The notes beneath the pieces are model-generated. The model saw only the letters and a program-made list of their open reading frames with translations, made no database searches and had not been told where the DNA came from. 64,000 bases of DNA from Staphylococcus sp. GSSP0090. GTDB taxonomy: Bacteria; Bacillota; Bacilli; Staphylococcales; Staphylococcaceae. Made by a program: the position numbers and the translations under genes. The stretch lies in the NCBI RefSeq assembly GCF_013391405.1, contig NZ_JACBFD010000044.1, positions 124,001-188,000 of the forward strand, given 5' to 3'. The stretch's first letter is position 1; the number at the start of each line of letters is the position of its first letter. Shown piece after piece: positions 61,596 through 64,000 of this stretch.

Positions 61596-63980
61596 ATGGG
61601 AGACCCTACACTATTTAATAATTCAATGATAAAAGGAACCGTTGATGCGATTTTATTTCAAAATAAAGAGAATTTTTATACGGTTTTAAAAGTTGATACG
61701 ATTGAATCAAGTGAAACATTTGATTCAATGCCTACAATTGTAGGGTTTTTCCCAGAAATTGCTGAGGGTGATGTTTACACTTTTAAAGGTCAAGTTGTTA
61801 CACATCCAAAATATGGCAAGCAACTTAAAGCTGAAACGTTTGAAAAAGAATTACCACAAACGAAAGAAGCGATTATTAGTTATTTATCCAGTGATTTATT
61901 TAAAGGTATCGGTAAGAAAACAGCCCAAAGTATTGTTAATAAACTTGGTGAAAATGCAATAAACGATATCTTAAATGACCCGACTGTATTAGAAAAAGTG
62001 CCGAGTTTACCTAAGAAAAAACAAAAACAAATTGCGGAACAAATTGCTAGTAATCAAGAAACTGAGCAAATCATCATTCGCTTACATGATTTAGGCTTTG
62101 GACCTAAACTAGCTATGGCAATTTACCAGGCGTATTTAGGAGAGACACTCAATGTTGTTGAGCATAAACCTTATCAACTTGTATATGATGTAAAAGGAAT
62201 TGGATTTAATAAAGCAGACACCTTAGCACGTAATGTTGGCATCCAGTTCAATGATACAGAAAGATTAAAAGCAGGTTTGTTATATGTGCTTGAAGAGGAA
62301 TGTATTAAGCAAGGTCATACGTATTTACCTACACATAATGTATTAGAAATGACTCAAGATATGCTTTCACATGCACCTAGCGAAATAATCGAAATAGAGC
62401 AATTAAATAAGGTATTACAAGAGTTGGTAAATGATACGAAACTTATCCAACAAGAAAATGAAGTTGCAATTCCGAGTTTATATTATTCAGAATTAAAAAG
62501 TGTGCAAAATCTTTATCGCAACTTCGTGTATACAAATAAACTCAAACAAATAGAACAATCAGATTTGTTAATGGAAATTGGTGAAATTGAAGAACGGAAC
62601 CAAGTGAACTATGCAAATTCACAAAAAGATGCATTGCAAACTGCAATCAATTCAAAAATTATGTTACTAACCGGTGGTCCTGGTACAGGAAAAACAACTG
62701 TGATTAAAGGCATTGTAGAATTATATGCAGAAATTCATGGTCTGTCATTAGATTATGACGATTATCAAAATGATGATTACCCAGTGGTCTTAGGTGCACC
62801 TACAGGTAGAGCTTCAAAACGTTTAGCAGAGTCAACAGGCTTAGAAGCCATGACAATTCATCGCTTAATAGGCTGGAATCAAGATACACAGCCAGAAGAC
62901 ATTTTAGATAATGAAATATCAGCGAAATTAATTATCATTGATGAGATGTCTATGGTAGATACATGGTTGTTTCACCAATTTTTAAGTGCTGTTCCTATAG
63001 ATGCACAAATCATTTTAGTTGGAGATGAAGATCAATTACCTTCTGTGGGTCCTGGTCAAGTGTTTAAAGATTTAATTGATTCAAAAGTGATTCCCCGTGT
63101 GAATTTAACAGAAGTTTATAGACAACAAGATGGATCGAGTATTATCGAATTAGCGCATCGTATGAAATTAGGTGAGTCAATTGATATAACACAACGTTTC
63201 CATGATCGAAATTTTATAAATTGTAGTACTGAACAAATCCCGACAGTTGTTGAAAAAGTGGTTTCAAGTGCAGTGAATAAAGGTTATGATATGAGCGATA
63301 TTCAAGTTTTAGCACCAATGTATAAAGGTTCTGCAGGTATTAAAAAACTTAATACCGTATTACAAGATATTTTAAACCCTAAGCTTAAAGACACTCGTGA
63401 AATAGAATTTGGAGATGTGGTTTTTAGAAAAGGCGATAAGGTATTACAACTTGTAAACAGACCGAATGACAATATTTTTAATGGTGATATTGGTGTTATA
63501 GTTGGTGTATTTTGGGCAAAAGAAAATGCGCTGAATAAAGATGTATTAGTTGTTGATTTTGAAGGTAATGAGATTACGTTTGTACGCCAAGATTTGATAG
63601 AACTAACACATGCTTATTGTACATCCATTCATAAATCACAAGGTTCTGAATTTCCAATTGTCATAATGCCTATGGTAAAACAGTATTTTAGAATGCTTCA
63701 AAAACCTATCCTATATACTGGCTTAACAAGAGCAAAACAATCGCTTGTATTTTTAGGCGACCCACAAGCATTTGATATTGGTTTGAAAACCCATGGCCAA
63801 GTGAGAATGACACAGTTATGCACATTTTTAAAAGCTTACTTTAATAATGAGACATCTACGGAAGAGGACATAGATGATACATTTGATGCAAATATCATTT
63901 TAACTGAAGCAAACATTTATAAAATTAACCCAATGATTAATATGGGAGAGATTTCCCCGTATGACTTCGTTGAAGATTGA
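61596..63980 (+). CDS. recD2: SF1B DNA helicase RecD2 (RecD/TraA family)
   Basis: RecD2 is a 5' to 3' helicase found in species that use AddAB rather than RecBCD; it affects fork progression and repair. The 794-residue protein has an N-terminal OB-type domain, helix-hairpin-helix motifs (FKGIGKKTAQSIV, DVKGIGFNKADTL), Walker A GGPGTGKT at 360-367, Walker B IIIDEMSMVD and helicase motif VI-type YTGLTRAKQ with HAYCTSIHKSQGSEFP before it. The start ATG 61596 follows GAGGAGG, which lies inside the end of the TPR gene. A further ATG at 63982 (MSKENK) runs off the window and cannot be judged. Confidence 0.95.
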   Translation: MGDPTLFNNSMIKGTVDAILFQNKENFYTVLKVDTIESSETFDSMPTIVGFFPEIAEGDVYTFKGQVVTHPKYGKQLKAETFEKELPQTKEAIISYLSSDLFKGIGKKTAQSIVNKLGENAINDILNDPTVLEKVPSLPKKKQKQIAEQIASNQETEQIIIRLHDLGFGPKLAMAIYQAYLGETLNVVEHKPYQLVYDVKGIGFNKADTLARNVGIQFNDTERLKAGLLYVLEEECIKQGHTYLPTHNVLEMTQDMLSHAPSEIIEIEQLNKVLQELVNDTKLIQQENEVAIPSLYYSELKSVQNLYRNFVYTNKLKQIEQSDLLMEIGEIEERNQVNYANSQKDALQTAINSKIMLLTGGPGTGKTTVIKGIVELYAEIHGLSLDYDDYQNDDYPVVLGAPTGRASKRLAESTGLEAMTIHRLIGWNQDTQPEDILDNEISAKLIIIDEMSMVDTWLFHQFLSAVPIDAQIILVGDEDQLPSVGPGQVFKDLIDSKVIPRVNLTEVYRQQDGSSIIELAHRMKLGESIDITQRFHDRNFINCSTEQIPTVVEKVVSSAVNKGYDMSDIQVLAPMYKGSAGIKKLNTVLQDILNPKLKDTREIEFGDVVFRKGDKVLQLVNRPNDNIFNGDIGVIVGVFWAKENALNKDVLVVDFEGNEITFVRQDLIELTHAYCTSIHKSQGSEFPIVIMPMVKQYFRMLQKPILYTGLTRAKQSLVFLGDPQAFDIGLKTHGQVRMTQLCTFLKAYFNNETSTEEDIDDTFDANIILTEANIYKINPMINMGEISPYDFVED

Positions 63981-64000
63981 CATGAGCAAAGAAAATAAAT

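Overview
The window is low-GC, gene-dense chromosomal DNA from a Firmicute, almost certainly a Staphylococcus. The supporting signs are the staphylococcal forms of DnaI, CymR (with Cys25), LytH and a DUF4930-like protein, an L27 with a Prp-cleavable leader, the fused SecDF, and the gene order dnaB-dnaI-thrS / infC-rpmI-rplT / tig-clpX-engB-hemAXCDBL / valS-folC-comC-radC-mreCD-rplU-prp-rpmA-obg / ruvAB-queA-tgt-yajC-secDF-recJ-apt-rel-dtd-lytH-hisS-aspS / rarA-cymR-iscS-mnmA-recD2. From remembered S. aureus proteins (HemA, ThrS, RuvB, QueA) the sequence looks like a different species of the genus. I cannot name the species from the sequence alone.

Layout. 1-4216: end of dnaB, dnaI, and thrS behind a T-box. 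4217-6153: a lysine riboswitch and a lysP-type permease. 6154-7585: an L20-leader and the infC-rpmI-rplT operon. 7586-12418: a Nudix protein, a TPR-like protein, trigger factor and ClpX. 12510-19464: engB and the complete early haem operon. 19509-26854: an AbrB-type membrane protein, tag (minus strand), valS behind a T-box, folC and a squalene/phytoene-synthase-like gene. 27093-29992: comC, radC and a group of very small, poorly known proteins. 30372-41513: cell shape (mreCD), ribosomal L21/L27 with the Prp protease, obg, Holliday junction, queuosine and Sec genes. 41782-52095: recJ, apt, rel, dtd, lytH, hisS-aspS behind a T-box, then 6S RNA. 52202-63980: tcdA, rarA (minus), cymR, a stress and accessory block (two CsbD-type proteins, a flavin monooxygenase-like protein, an ABC-F ATPase), iscS-mnmA, a TPR protein and recD2.

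Most genes are core: translation and tRNA maturation, haem and envelope synthesis, recombination and repair, protein export and quality control. RNA-level control is dense: three T-boxes, one lysine riboswitch, L20 and L21 leaders, and 6S RNA. I see no insertion sequence, prophage, CRISPR array, rRNA or tRNA gene. No undescribed multi-gene system can be claimed. The parts most worth a second look are these: the divergent flavin-oxidoreductase/ABC-F pair, whose shared promoter region carries a 13-bp inverted repeat with a -10 hexamer in each arm; the stand-alone squalene-synthase-like protein with an altered second aspartate motif; the sigma-B-type promoter before tandem CsbD genes; the ATA start of infC; and the small-protein cluster between radC and mreC.
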